Shown piece by piece: positions 31,915 through 43,678 of a stretch of 64,000 nucleotides of DNA. The first letter of the stretch is position 1. The number at the start of each line of letters is the position of its first letter. Source of the stretch: Rhizophagus irregularis (Eukaryota; Glomeromycota; Glomeromycetes; Glomerales; Glomeraceae). Below the pieces are notes generated by a model, which searched no databases, had not been told where the DNA came from, and saw only the letters and a list, made by a program, of their open reading frames with translations. The position numbers and the translations under genes were made by a program. Location of the stretch: NCBI RefSeq assembly GCF_026210795.1, contig NC_089452.1, positions 3,348,001 through 3,412,000 of the forward strand. Direction: 5' to 3'.

Positions 31915-34259
31915 ATGACAACAATTTTTAATCGTAAAAAAAATGAGGGACAATCAACAAATTCAGTTATGGACATGCAATCCTCATCTCAAGATGATAC
32001 CAGTGAAAGTACATCAAAGTCAAAAGAAAATCTTTTAAAACCAAGTATAATAATGAAAGGATTATCTGATATTGCTCAAAATTTTGATAATTTTGCACCC
32101 GTTATTAGTAAAATTTGTAAATTAGGAGAACAAGTTATAGAATTATATGAAAAAGCTCAACATAATAAAAAATTATGTGGTTTACTTTTAAAAAGATGTA
32201 ATTGTGCAGTTGCTTCAGTAAAAGATCTGGATATAAGAAGAACCGAATATAAAGAATTTTTTTTTAAAAAAGGAAATTTAGAATTGTTAATAGCTTTTAG
32301 TAAGTGTATAGAAAAAAGTAAAGAATTTATTTCACGTGTTAGTAAAATACATAAACTTATGAAATATTTACTCGCTGGTAGCATTGAAGATGATCTTAAA
32401 GAACTTGTGAATGAATTTGATGGATATATGTTGAGTTTAAATTTTTCTTTTACTATTCAAACTAGAGATGATTCAATAATAATAAAAGATTACGTGATTC
32501 AAATTCATGAATTATTATCAAATGTTTATAACATCCCTAATGATAAACAAAAACAACAAAATTTTTATAGCGAAGTGGATTTAGTAATTAGGGAACACAG
32601 GAAATTTCTAATTCAGAACGAAAAACCAAATTCAGATGAACTTATAACAATCGTAGAAGAAAATGAACCGTTACTTAATGGTAACGATTACCAAAAAACT
32701 GATCATCATTCTTCAGAAAAAATTGAAAAACGTATATCATTCAAAGATTCTACTGATGTTTCATTTAAAGAATTTTCAAATATTTCTTCTTCCAATAATG
32801 TTGATACTCAAATTGAAGTAAGAAGGCAAGTTAACATTCTTAAGATATTAAAAAATTCGGATCATATTATAAGATTTTTTGGTGTCGCTCAAGAAAATTC
32901 CAAATTTTACTTGGTTACTGAATGGATGGATTATGGAAATTTATATGAATACTATACAAAGTTTAGAGATAATATGAATTGGAGAACCAAAATTAGATTT
33001 TCTTTGGATATTTGTCGTGGAGTTATGTACCTTCATGATTGCGAGGTTAGTACAATTAAATTTAGTTTTTTTTTTAAAAAAAAAATTGAAGTTTATTAAA
33101 ATAATTTCTTTTCCAAAAAAAAAAAATTAATTAGATCCTTCATCATGACATTCGATCAGCAAATATTTTAGTAAACAAAGATCGCAAAGTTAGAATAGCA
33201 AATTTTGGTTTAAGCAGAAAATTTTCTGATGCTACTAGGAGTGTTGCACAAGATTCAGAAAATGTAAGATATATGGCTCCAGAAAAATTATTATTAAGTA
33301 AAAATGAGAAAAGAAAGTATGATTCTAAATGTGAAATTTACAGGTAAATAGATTTTTATATGATGTCTGTTTATTTTTTTGTTTTACTTACGTCATGTTA
33401 TTTATTTATAACATTAATAGCGTTGGAATGTTATTGCGGGAAATTGCTGAATTGAAAAAACCTCATTCTGTTCTTGATAAATTAGAACTACATGATATTG
33501 TTATTGGTATTAGAAAGCGTATTCAAGATAAACATTATGAACCATTTTCGGATGATGTACCTCTTGATTGGCAACTTACAGTATCTAAAGGTGAATGTTA
33601 ATATATTAAAATAAAATTTTTTTATCATCAGATTTTTAACCTCTTTCTCATTTTTAGCCATTGATTATGAACCAAGATGGCGTCCTAATATGTCTGATAT
33701 TTGTCGTGATTTTTATAAATTAAGTGAAAATTATTCAAAGTCTAAACCTTCTTTGATTAACATTAGTATTCTTCCTGTCAATGATGCAATTAAAGAACAC
33801 AAGTTAAATAATGGAGATAAACAACTAGCATGGAATAGTTTCAAATTTTATTCAATAATCAATGCTGAAGCAAAATATTGGGTAGGATATTATCTTTTTC
33901 ATCATGGTAAAGATATTCCCGAATTACGATCACTTAATGAGGAAGAAAGAATTAAAATTGCTATCGATATATTTAAGGAAACTGCTGACAAAGGAAATCC
34001 TTCTGCTCAATTAAGATATGGAATGCATTTGTGGAAAAATGAAAGTTATATCGAGGCTTTAAAATATTTAGAAATGTCAGCTAGTGCAGAAGATGCTAAT
34101 GCTATGTATATTGTTGGAAAAGCTTATTGGAAAGGTGGTAATGGTATTGAGCAAGATAAAGAGAAAGGTTCCAAATACTTAAAACATGCTGCTTTGAAAG
34201 ATAATGCTAAAGCTAGAGAAATGTGTATCGAAAATAATATAAGTTATTTACAAGTGTAA
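31915..34259 (+). CDS. MLKL-like helical bundle + pseudokinase + Sel1 repeats (703 aa)
   Basis: Exons 31915-33045, 33135-33343, 33421-33590 and 33658-34259 (introns 89, 77 and 67 nt) join in frame. Residues about 45-210 are a helical, charged bundle of the type placed before kinase domains in MLKL and in its fungal relatives (HeLo-like four-helix bundle). The kinase-like part (about 265-540) lacks a recognisable glycine loop. It has HHDIRSANILV where HRD is expected (about 380) and NFG in place of DFG (about 400), but keeps a YMAPE motif, so it is probably a pseudokinase. Residues about 565-690 hold Sel1-like repeats (EAKYWVGYYLF..., AQLRYGMHLW..., AMYIVGKAYWKG). By analogy with MLKL such a protein could switch a membrane-acting N-terminal bundle, but that role is inference. 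Start: first ATG in the open frame. Confidence 0.85.
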
Positions 34260-34641
34260 TCAAATTACGTCATATCATCATGCATTAGCAGCATTAGCAG
34301 CATTAGTATTGGATATATATATATATATATAGCTGATCCATTAGCATTACTAGCTATTGAGATTGTGAATAACACAATCAATGAAATAATTTAGCAATAA
34401 CTTAAGGATAGGATAGAATTATAAATATCACCCAAGTCGAAGGGATTGTTTCGACAGAATCATCAGTTCACTTCAATATAAAATAAAATCGGGTTAGCGA
34501 AATAGAAAACTCTTACCAATTTTTAAAAATAACTCACGAATCTTTTTTAATAAATTAATAAATTAAAAGGTGAATTAAATTGATCACTTAACTTCTTTTA
34601 AATAAATTCTTTGATTTAATAGTAATAGCTAGGAGAGGTGT

Positions 34642-34944
34642 GGCGCCAGTATTCAATTTCGCGTGTCTCGACCTATCTTATAAATGCTACTAATGCTGTT
34701 GATATTACTGTTCAAAGCGTCTTTATTTACTCAGCCAAAGTAAACCAGGTTCTACGCGGCGAAATTGTTGAATTTTGAATTTTATACGCACTTATCTGCG
34801 TTTACATAAAGGCCTCTCCTATTACTATTACTTTGGCTGAATAAATAAAGGCGTTTCGACCAGTAATATCAACAACATCAATAGCATCAGTAGCATTTGT
34901 GAGATAGGTCAAAACTCGAAATACGTGTAATTGAACGCTGGCGT
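34642..34944. repeat. inverted repeat, arms about 105 bp, coding-like
   Basis: The left arm 34642-34744 (gcgccagtattcaattt ... tttactcagccaaagt) is inverted at 34833-34944 (actttggctgaataaat ... gaacgctggcgt). Read on the minus strand the right arm encodes TNATDAIDVVDITGRNAF and IYSAKV in an open frame, and the left arm keeps the same words with changes. It may be a gene fragment captured as a hairpin. Confidence 0.5.
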
Positions 34945-35435
34945 TTTTTTTATGATAACAACGAATTGTAGTGAATTGGTCTAAATTCATGTGATAATAA
35001 ATAACAGCCGATAAAATTATAATTGTGGACGTCAGTCATAACACAAGCACTAAATTGATAAAGTCGTTGAGAAGTGTGAAAAAAAAAAACTAAACGCTCG
35101 CACACAACAAAGTATGGAATGCTTTCTGGTTGCGTTAAATGAAATTATTATAAATTAAATGTTTATTATTTGAATATATATTTTGTCGCCCGGTATAAAA
35201 TATAGTAGAATATTGATAAAAAATATACAAGATAACCGAAAAAATTATATCTGTAAAATATCTTAATAAATATATACATAAAAGAAGTTTCTGCATTGAT
35301 AAATAAATAAATTTCTGCATTTTTAAGCAATTAAACAAAAATAAAGTCTATGACAGTCATTTTTTCGACATGACTAGGGTACTAAGTGTCACTAAAAGTC
35401 TTTTTAAAGTCAGTTTGATCATTATTTATATTATT

Positions 35436-36051
35436 TTATTCTTGAACTAATCTTTTACGAATTAAACGTTTGTTGTTTCTACTAGCCGGTCTAGCGAAAA
35501 CTTGAGTCCAATATTTTCCACCGCCAAATCCAACTCCAAAGTCAATGAAGTTCTTATTAAGAATATTTTCTCGATGTAAGTTAGATCCCATAAATCTGTT
35601 TTAGGTTAAAATGCGATTAAAATTTAGATATAAATTAATATGTCATCAACGTTTATAATACTTACATTTGCATGACACGTGCTTCTTCATTCGTACCTAA
35701 TCCTTCAGCGATATTTTCTCCGACACTAATATGGCTATAACCTTCTGCTTTAACACGTACTCCTATTGAACCACGAGGATCATCGTGGGTAAATTTATTA
35801 GTTTTAACCATGTAGTCAGTATGCTTTTGAGCTGCCGACATCAATTTACTATAAGAAAAAAATAAATTAATCTTCGTGAAATTTCTTAATACGACGTGCT
35901 AAGATATTTACTTGTTTAAATAAAGTGGAGAAACTCCAACTTTTTTACGTTCATCGTTGACCAATTTAAGCATAAGTTTTGGGTTAAAGGCAGTAACCAA
36001 CGTAGTAGTAGTTAAAATAAAGAAAACAAAAATTAATTTGATCGCTACCAT
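35436..36051 (-). CDS. secreted CAP/SCP (PR-1-like) protein, 160 aa
   Basis: Minus-strand exons 36051-35912, 35848-35666 and 35595-35436 (introns 63 and 70 nt; donors GTAAAT and GTAAGT; acceptors TAG and CAG) join in frame. Residues 1-19 are a clear signal peptide (MVAIKLIFVFFILTTTTLV then TA). The rest is one CAP domain: KLVNDERKKVGVSPL, SAAQKHTDYM, the GENIAEG motif, MGS.LHRENILNK and the FIDFGVGFG..YWTQVFA strand, with a basic tail. The putative cavity residues (His of AQKH, Glu of GEN, His of LHR) are present. CAP proteins are secreted and several bind sterols or lipids; the ligand here is unknown. Short for the family but all hallmark motifs are intact. Confidence 0.9.
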
Positions 36052-36099
36052 TTTTTAGAGTTTGTAATTTATTCTGATATTTAAAAAATTTATAGCTTT

Positions 36100-36310
36100 C
36101 AATTTTGTAAAAATTTTCGTAGATTTTATATATTGTTGACATGCACATATCAGCTAACTCTTTGAGGTCAAATTTTGTCGAAAATTTTCGTAACTTATTA
36201 TAAATTGATGGCATGAATACATCAGCTAACTTTTATAACCAATTTTAGTTGAAAATTTTCGTGGCTTTTTATATATTGATGGCATGATAACTCATTGTAA
36301 CCAAAGTTGA
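36100..36310. repeat. three degenerate 70-75-bp repeats upstream of the CAP gene
   Basis: Units begin 'gtaaaaattttcgta', 'gtcgaaaattttcgta' and 'gttgaaaattttcgtg', each followed by 'ttatatattg(a/t)tg(g/a)catg' and 'cagctaact'. They lie just upstream of the minus-strand start at 36051, so they may be part of its promoter; each also supplies a TATATAA-like word on the minus strand. Confidence 0.6.
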
Positions 36311-37380
36311 TAAGTTTAACAATATTTAAGTACGAAAAATTCATTAAAACATTCCTTAGAAATTTATTAATCTAAAAGAAAGTTCGAATTTTATTAATTT
36401 TATTGTAAAAATTTAATCGTAAGTTATTAATTTGTTTGTTAAATGATTAATTAAATAAAAGAGTATTATTTTAGATTGTTATATAAATAGAACAAGTAAT
36501 AGGGGAGATAATACACTGAAATATGTATAAAAAGTTTATTTTTTTTAGGGATTTTCATGATTTCTTTTTTTTTTGGCTGGTTTGTATGATATGTATATTT
36601 CTGGGAATGTGTTTAGCCGATCGGTTCCTACCTGCATTAATCTGATAAATTTGTTTTCCGAATTAAGGTAAAATCAATGAGAAATAAATATTTTTATATT
36701 TCTATATTTAATCCACTTAATTTTAGACTGCCAGAAGTTTCTCTGACATACATGATCACCTAAAAGTTAACCAATTAATGAGCTTAGGAACAATTCAATT
36801 TCAATGAGTACCATAAAATGACTAATTAAATCATTTTACGATTGTTATGAGGACCCACAAATATATATATATAAGGGTCAGGTGGCGAAAAATTTTTTTA
36901 CTATGAGCTGTGCGCAGAGACTTTTTATATGGGTAGTACGCATATTAATTGACACCTGATATTGAAAATCCTGCAAAAATACGCAAATAAAATTTCAGAA
37001 CATTAAATTATAAATTATTTTATCATGACTTTTATATTATTACAAAACCAAATACTAATGTGAAAAAATAGAATTTATTTTAATTTACCATCTTTTCAAT
37101 AATATTTTTCTAAAATTTCACTTTTTAACCCTTAGAAATTTCTTTCAATTAATACTAAATATGTATTACAATGCGGGTAACGTACAGTAAATATATTATA
37201 TATATATAAGATTAGTCCAAAAATACGCAAATTAATTTTTTACAAATACGCAATCTTGATGACCTAACTATGGATGAAAAATTCTTAAATTGTACGCAAA
37301 TCAGTCTAATTCTACTATGATGGCGACGCATCTGTGTACCCTACCCCTGTATGTAAATTTCTGGGTCCTATGTTACGCCA
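36311..37380. other. intergenic, no gene recognised
   Basis: AT-rich; (AT)n runs at about 36862 and 37196. The words 'aatacgcaaat' recur at about 36978 and 37224. No exon-like frames. Confidence 0.45.
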
Positions 37381-37398
37381 TAATGGGTGGGAATAATT

Positions 37399-37739
37399 TT
37401 TTTTTTTTTTTACAATGACAAACGCATATTTATTGATTAAAAAGGGCCCATGTTAGTATTTCGCGCACTAGTACAAACATAGGCAGTAGAATAACCTCAA
37501 TATACCCATTGAAAATAAAGCAATCTAAAACTGCTCATTCTCTCCATGTGAAGGCCACTACCGTCCCCGATCAACACCTTTAACCCCTACACCAACCTAT
37601 CTATAAACTATCTACATACATGGGCATATCTCATTATTCTACATTAGCAAAGAAAAAAAAAAACCTAATCTACTTTTTGTTTTGACCCTTTTTCTTCTTT
37701 TTACGGCCCATCCTGCTTCCAGGCTTCCCGGCCCAGGGT
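37399..37739 (-). mobile_element. 5'-truncated LINE insertion with poly-A tail and 18-bp target duplication
   Basis: The exact 18-bp direct repeat TAATGGGTGGGAATAATT lies at 37381-37398 and 37740-37757. Next to the left copy is a T run (37399 onward), the poly-A tail of a minus-strand insertion. At the other end the minus strand starts with an open frame encoding PWAGKPGSRMGRKKKKKGQN-KK and a TAG stop (37670-37672). That fits the basic C-terminus of a LINE ORF2, followed by about 270 bases of 3' UTR. It is a severely 5'-truncated, otherwise fresh-looking copy. Confidence 0.85.
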
Positions 37740-37757
37740 TAATGGGTGGGAATAATT

Positions 37758-38893
37758 AAACCGTATTGTCCGTAGTCTTCTTTATATAGTTTCATGTCGA
37801 ATTTAATATGATAACAGAAAAGTTTGTCTAGCGTAAATATTATATTAAAAACCTTTAGAAATTAATAATTTGTTTACTCTTTCTTCTATCTTTACTTGAA
37901 TACATCCTGGGCCAATGGCCAAATACTATATTCATTACTACTAGTTATATCTAGGATAACGCGACAGGTTAGAAAATGAAAATTAACATGTAAATACAGT
38001 AAATATAATCCAAATATTATCATTAAAGTGATTATAATAAAGCCGCTTGGTGAGAATTAAAAAAGAACGATAGATATTATTATGAACCGTTGATATCATT
38101 CAAAAATTGTTATAGAAATTTCTTAAAGAAATAAATGTTATAAATTTATAAAATTCCAATAAACAATTATTATACAAATCTATTGGTTAAAATTCGGATG
38201 TATTTGCTCCTCTGTTAATTAAAATTGTCAATAGTAACGACGATATTGCACAGTTTCTATCTTGTTAGGCCTTTTACGGAAATCTTGTAACAAAATTTAT
38301 TTTTATTTAGCGCGGAATCAAAAAAAAAATAGCTATTACAGAAAATTTACATATTAATTCTATAAATTTGGCATGGTGGTTACATCGCCAACGTTTATTA
38401 AATAAGACGAAAGCTGCGGGATGTCCGCAGCTAAAATTATGGGCGCAGGGAATATATAAACCTAGATAAATTCGGTATGAAAATTTGATATGGATGATGT
38501 TGCGACGTAGCCGCGTATTTCGATCGCGGACCGCGGCGATTTTAGTTAAAAGGAGTTGATGTAAGCGAGGGAATTTTGGAATTAGTGATTGGGGAAAATA
38601 CGTAAGTTAGGTAATTACTAATTACGTATCGAATGTTAGGTACTCTTTTCAGTGTGTCCCCACTGTGGTTAAGTAACTGTGCATACTTAATCACGTGATA
38701 TTTTTAATACTAAAGCACTACCCGTCAAATTATCCGGTCGAAAACGTAGTAAAAATTCTTGTCGAGAGAAATACTGTAAGGCTGTCTAAGACTCATCAAA
38801 ATCAGACTCATTAATCAAATATCATAATATCATGAATAATAATCTTCAAATTTTTCTTTTTCAAAAAAGATTTCTTTTCAAACCATACTATTT
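37758..38893. other. intergenic, no gene recognised
   Basis: Mostly AT-rich. A short GC-richer patch at about 38405-38590 contains 'gctgcgggatgtccgcagc' (a small hairpin) and 'cgatcgcggaccgcggcg'. No gene seen. Confidence 0.45.
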
Positions 38894-38897
38894 TAAT

Positions 38898-39251
38898 TTA
38901 TAAAAACAAATACTGATAAATCGTGAACAACAAAAAAATAACGAGTTCAGCTGAGACCTTAAATTTGTGGCCTTTAAAATCGTTGTTATTTTTTTTCTTT
39001 ACATTCTTTCCAGGTTGACAAATATGCACCATTGAAAGAAGTGAGTTGGTCATGTAAATTATTCTTTTTTTCTCAAAAGACATTAATTCTTTCGTAGAAA
39101 TTTCTTTAATAAACTTTCGTATTGGAGTATTACCTCCTTGTATATTTAAATTAATGATTGGAAAGAAATTGAAGTTTAACTTACTTATTAATTGCAAGCA
39201 TTTGATAAGTTTGTATCGGTGGTGTAATAAAGGGTTAACGTCATTAGGCAA
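38898..39251 (-). CDS. uncertain hypothetical frame, up to 117 aa
   Basis: Open minus-strand frame without an ATG at its 5' end (opens at TTG). The first third (PNDVNPLLHHRYKLIKCLQL) looks protein-like, and an internal GTAAG-type word follows it. The rest is lysine/asparagine-rich and ends hydrophobic. It may be a fragment or exon of an unrecognised gene. No partner exons were found. Confidence 0.2.
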   Translation of the reverse strand: MPNDVNPLLHHRYKLIKCLQLISKLNFNFFPIINLNIQGGNTPIRKFIKEISTKELMSFEKKRIIYMTNSLLSMVHICQPGKNVKKKNNNDFKGHKFKVSAELVIFLLFTIYQYLFL

Positions 39252-40433
39252 AGATGGGTGCCAAGTTTCATGTTAAAGCCATTGATTTCGATGAGCGATG
39301 ATGTATAAAATTAGTACATTAATGATATTAAATTGAGCTTTAATTTGTTTATGAAAAAGATTATTAATATAAAAAAAAAGGAATTAAAAATAATGTTGTC
39401 TGGAGTATGCAAACACAATTTATATAATCGTTTTTTCCTTGTGGAAATTGAGAAATTTAGGGTTTATTTAAACGGGAGCCATGATCGTTTGGGTTTGTTT
39501 GTAGATAAGAATGATATGTTGCATGACGCATTCTAGTTTAGGTGTATTATCAAATAATGAGAGTACATGCATTAATTTAAACGCCTAAAACTTTTTCCGC
39601 ATCAAGAATTGTTGAAAGTTTAGATTTGTTATATTTTTGCAGGATTAATTCATTAATAATTTGTAACATATTTTCATGACATATAGGAAAAATTCTCCCG
39701 AAAGAATTGGGCCATGTGACGTAATATCTACTTTTCGCACATACGCAATTTTTACAACAAAACCGAAACGGTATAATTTCTTCAAGTATGTTAGAATAGA
39801 AAGTTATTGGACGAAAAAAATAGTATAAACCATCATACAGTATATTATGGGATAGAACCGATTTGTATTTATTTAAAAATTGGCTACGCTTTTGTATTGA
39901 TTTAATGCTAACCGCAGTTAATTTTCTATTAATAAACCGTTCCCGAAAGTTCTAACATCTAATTTATCACACAGCTTTTCATAAATTAATGATTTGCTCC
40001 GATCATAATGCTAGAATGGAACGAAAATGGAAATTTGGAAGTGGTAGCCAAAGACACGTGAATCAATTTAAATATTCCATTTTTGGTGATTTATCATATT
40101 AAAGATCTCGGACCTACTGCGAATCAGGTGGCCCCTGATTTTTTCGTCTTGTGCAAATATAAGCAAGAATAATAAAATTTCAAAACCTACCATTATTTGC
40201 ATCATTGATATTTACAATCAAACAAACTTGTATATTCCGCAAAGTAATAATAAGGTAAGTGATTTGTTGTTTGGTTAGCTTCTTGAAGTATGTCATCACT
40301 GTTAATCGATTTCCCGCCTCCTATAGATGTTCTAAAGTACAATAGACAAAAGTAAATTCCCGTGATAAACTTCACGTGAATCATCAGCGCAGTACAAATG
40401 GCCGTAAAATTTATGTGCCAAATCCTTAATATT
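39252..40433. other. intergenic, no gene recognised
   Basis: A plus-strand frame at 39350-39535 (starting at ATG 39350) contains KHNLYNRFFLVEIEKFRVYL, but I find no splice partners or family. The remainder is AT-rich. Confidence 0.35.
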
Positions 40434-40922
40434 GTAATACCTAAGCCCGTAATAAATTACGTTGCTTAAACAAAATAATATTTTATTAATAATATAAATA
40501 AATACAATAATATGCTTGGTTTAACAGTACTAAATATATCCTAAATCTAAAAATACTTTCTACAAGAAACATCCTGTCGCCTCTTATGTCTATTGAGATC
40601 AAAATCTGAAAATTTTAGATTTTCCACATCTTATGCTCAATCGAACTGCACACTTCAGTACTTACCATTTTTCATGTTTTTTGAAATTTTGGATTTTTCC
40701 TTCGTTTTTGATCAAATCTCCTAAAAATAATTATCCTAATTATAGTTCTTTTTCAAAATGAATTACAAATTCAAATAACATGCTTTCTAGTTTAACGTCA
40801 TCTGACGTTATATTTGTAACGTCATACAATTTTAAAATACTAAAAATTTACACTAATTTTAAATATAATACTGCGCCTCATAATTAATAAATTTACTATC
40901 ATAGGTATATTACGGCATTACA
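40434..40922. repeat. LTR-like dispersed repeat, copy 1
   Basis: Begins TGTAATACCTAAGCCCGTAA and ends TATATTACGGCATTACA, so it starts TG and ends CA with short inverted ends (TGTAAT.CC/GGCATTACA), as a solo LTR would. A second, longer copy in the same orientation is at 57567-58159. The shared parts are the first 110 bases ('ataatatgcttggttta') and the last 110 ('aatactgcgcctcat.attaataa'). Flanks share ATAT, a possible 4-bp target duplication. Confidence 0.55.
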
Positions 40923-41365
40923 ATATTTATCGCAAAAATCGTACTTGTGATTACGGATTTGATATTATGAAATTAAGTATAGCGGTAAGTTTGAATCAGA
41001 AATATTGCATTACTTATTTTATTATCTCATTGCTAATCTCCCTGGTTTATTCTGTAGATTCGAAATTACTTAATCTCTCATGCTGAACTTGGCTAAAATA
41101 GAAACTTTTTATATTGAACTGTGCGGATGAGAAATGTTGTTAGTTAAATAACAATAGTAACAGAAATAAATTAGTTACAGATATTTTCCGTAAATTTGAG
41201 AAAGAAAAGAAATAGCTTGATGCTGAGACTCGTATTTAATGGCCTAGGTCACCACCCTCTTCGATAGCATCATATTATTTTATATATTTTATATCATTTT
41301 TTTATGAAACTATTAATTAAGTTTGCACATATCAGGCTAGTCAATAGTCGTAAAAAAAGGTGTGA
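40923..41365. other. intergenic, no gene recognised
   Basis: AT-rich sequence between the LTR-like repeat and the 41366-41581 frame; no exon-like features. Confidence 0.4.
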
Positions 41366-41581
41366 CTAGGCGCAGATCACTATATCACGGGAAATCACTG
41401 GATTTGTCTCATCAATTAAAAAATCGAACAAGAGCACAATGAAAGCATTAGGAAGGTAAAGCGGGGAGAGATCATCATCAATCTCTAGTTCTGAAGTAAC
41501 AACAAGTATACGATCAAGTTCCTCTTTAGAGAGACCTGAACGATTACTCAAGGAAATACCTATTGAGCGATCACCCATCAT
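41366..41581 (-). CDS. small hypothetical protein or gene fragment, 71 aa
   Basis: Starts with ATG ATG at 41581 and encodes MMGDRSIGISLSNRSGLSKE, an amphipathic charged middle and a hydrophobic stretch FIVLLFDFLI, ending at a TAG. The codon pattern looks more coding-like than the neighbourhood, but the family is not recognised and there are no obvious splice partners. Possibly a fragment of a transposon-related gene. Confidence 0.3.
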   Translation of the reverse strand: MMGDRSIGISLSNRSGLSKEELDRILVVTSELEIDDDLSPLYLPNAFIVLLFDFLIDETNPVISRDIVICA

Positions 41582-42409
41582 TTAAAACCATCACTCTGGA
41601 GATTTTCCTGTTACATCAAGACATCTGTCAAAACACCTGTGATCTCTAGGCTTGTAACACCTGCTCTCCCCTCTTTTTCATGAAGTGCGAATGTTATTAG
41701 TGTCACTATTAATAATAATTACGTTGACGCTTCAGATGAGCAAGAGGATTAGGATGTTTTTATTAATGAAGGAATAGCTTAGCAAATTTTAGACAATTTA
41801 TTATTTTTTTATGGCTGTAAGTTCGTATAATATAAGCACAGCATATTAGAAAAAGCAAATGTAATATTCATTAATGTCAGTTGTATAATAAAAAATAAAT
41901 CTTCTCGTAGTAGACAAAGTCTATCGGCTTTCCATTAGGCGTACACAAGTTAAAAAAGGAGAAAGACCCGATATGGGCAAAACTTTATTTTTATTTTTAT
42001 GATAAGCGTATAAGTAGTACATAATTCATTGGCAGACAAAATAACCGAAAGAAAAAGAATCATCAACTATTTATTTTTGTATCGAGATTTTTTTTAAATA
42101 ATATGAAACCAGTTTTTAAAAAAAGTTCGGTAAGTCGAAAGTTCAATATATCATGGGTTCGTTACATCGAGGTAAGACTGTATAGTTTTTTATTAAAGTA
42201 TAGGTTTTATTAATATACCAAATAATTTTTTTTCTCGTTTATAGTAGAACAAGAAGGTAAAAGAACTTGCAACTTTCAAGTATATTTTTTATGTAAACAT
42301 TTAATCTTCTAAATGCTTATTTTAATAGAATATCATAGTAGGCCATATGATTTATTAATTATTAATCATTATTAATTTATTTAATTTCAATGTTCCTTTC
42401 TTTTAGTTA

Positions 42410-42828
42410 TTCGATATAGCAACACTTCAAAGAGCAGTATTTTAACGAGCAACACTTCAAAAAACAATACTTCCAAAAACAGTGCCTCAAATAGTAAAAG
42501 TAGTGGCACTTTACATTTTTCTAAAGGTTTTAAATTATATTATTTTTAAACAATAAATGAATATTATCTAATAATTTTACAAGCCTTTTTTTTTTTAATT
42601 TCCAGAGTATTCGGAACATTTAAGATCTCGCATCCCTGTATAATGCTTATTGGATTAATTGAGATTTTTTTTTTTAGATATTATGAACACAAACATTTTA
42701 GTAATGTTCAGAGAATTTGTGCTGGAAGATTCGAAGAAATCTATCGTGCAAATTGGAAAAATTCAGAACAATATTTAATTTTGAAATCCTTCTTTAATAT
42801 TGATAATATTACTAATAATTGTTCATGA
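42410..42828 (+). pseudogene. TKL kinase N-lobe fragment
   Basis: After a Ser/Asn/Lys-rich exon-like stretch (SNTSKNNTSKNSASNSKSSG at about 42450-42520, followed by a GTTTT donor-like word) and a poly-pyrimidine acceptor (..TTTTTAG, 42678) comes YYEHKHFSNVQRICAGRFEE and IYRANWKNSEQ then YLILKSF. This is the glycine loop and VAIK strand of the kinase family seen at 43921, but with the loop altered (CAGRFEE where GAGGFGE is usual) and a stop soon after. No catalytic loop follows. A truncated kinase copy. Confidence 0.6.
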
Positions 42829-43678
42829 GAATAATGAGATATAAATTATGAAATAAATATACTGTATACACTAATCATTAAATTTATATTTCAATGTAAT
42901 ATACAATTTCTAACTTCAATTTCATACTTTACTTGGAACGGTAAATACAACTTTCATATCAATTGAATTTGTGACATGCCATGTTTATATAATGAAAGAA
43001 TTATTACTTTATTTAAACTACAAAGTAATTATCACAGAGTTTTTAGCGTGTATTATTTTTTAATAGCAATCTAGTATTTGCTTATCAAATTGTCTGACAA
43101 AAAAATTGAATTATAATAAATATAGAATAATTTCCTTATGTTGGACGAAAATCATTAGCGATTAGTCAGATTGGAATAGAACAGAAATAAATTGAAGTTC
43201 GAATTTCCTTTTATAGTATAATTTTGGCTGGAATTAATGATTTTTTTGACTATATATATTAAGTAAGCTTATTAGAATTACTCGAATATACTCGAACGGA
43301 TAATTATTTCATGATTTAAAACAACTATTTCTAATACCTTAGGACTATATTAAAATTTTATCTGGTATATAAAGTATACACTTTTCAATTAAAAAAATAT
43401 TTAGTTGACTTTTATTAGTTATAATCATTATAATAATCGCGATTTTTTAGGAACATTGGAATACTGTGGATGTGGCTTTGGAAATATCCGTAATGTCCGT
43501 TAAATACCCGTTAAATGACGTAATTACTAACAAAAACAGTAGGGATTTACCTTATTTCCGCCGCTGTGTGCCGATGAGGTGATTGAGGCGTCATTAGTAA
43601 TAGATTGAAACAATAGACTTACACCTGTCGTCGTTATACGCCGATGACAAATATAGTGTATAATTAACTATAAGTGTA
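42829..43678. other. intergenic, no gene recognised
   Basis: AT-rich up to about 43440, then a more balanced stretch with 'acgccgatga' words that recur in the repeats just downstream. Confidence 0.4.
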
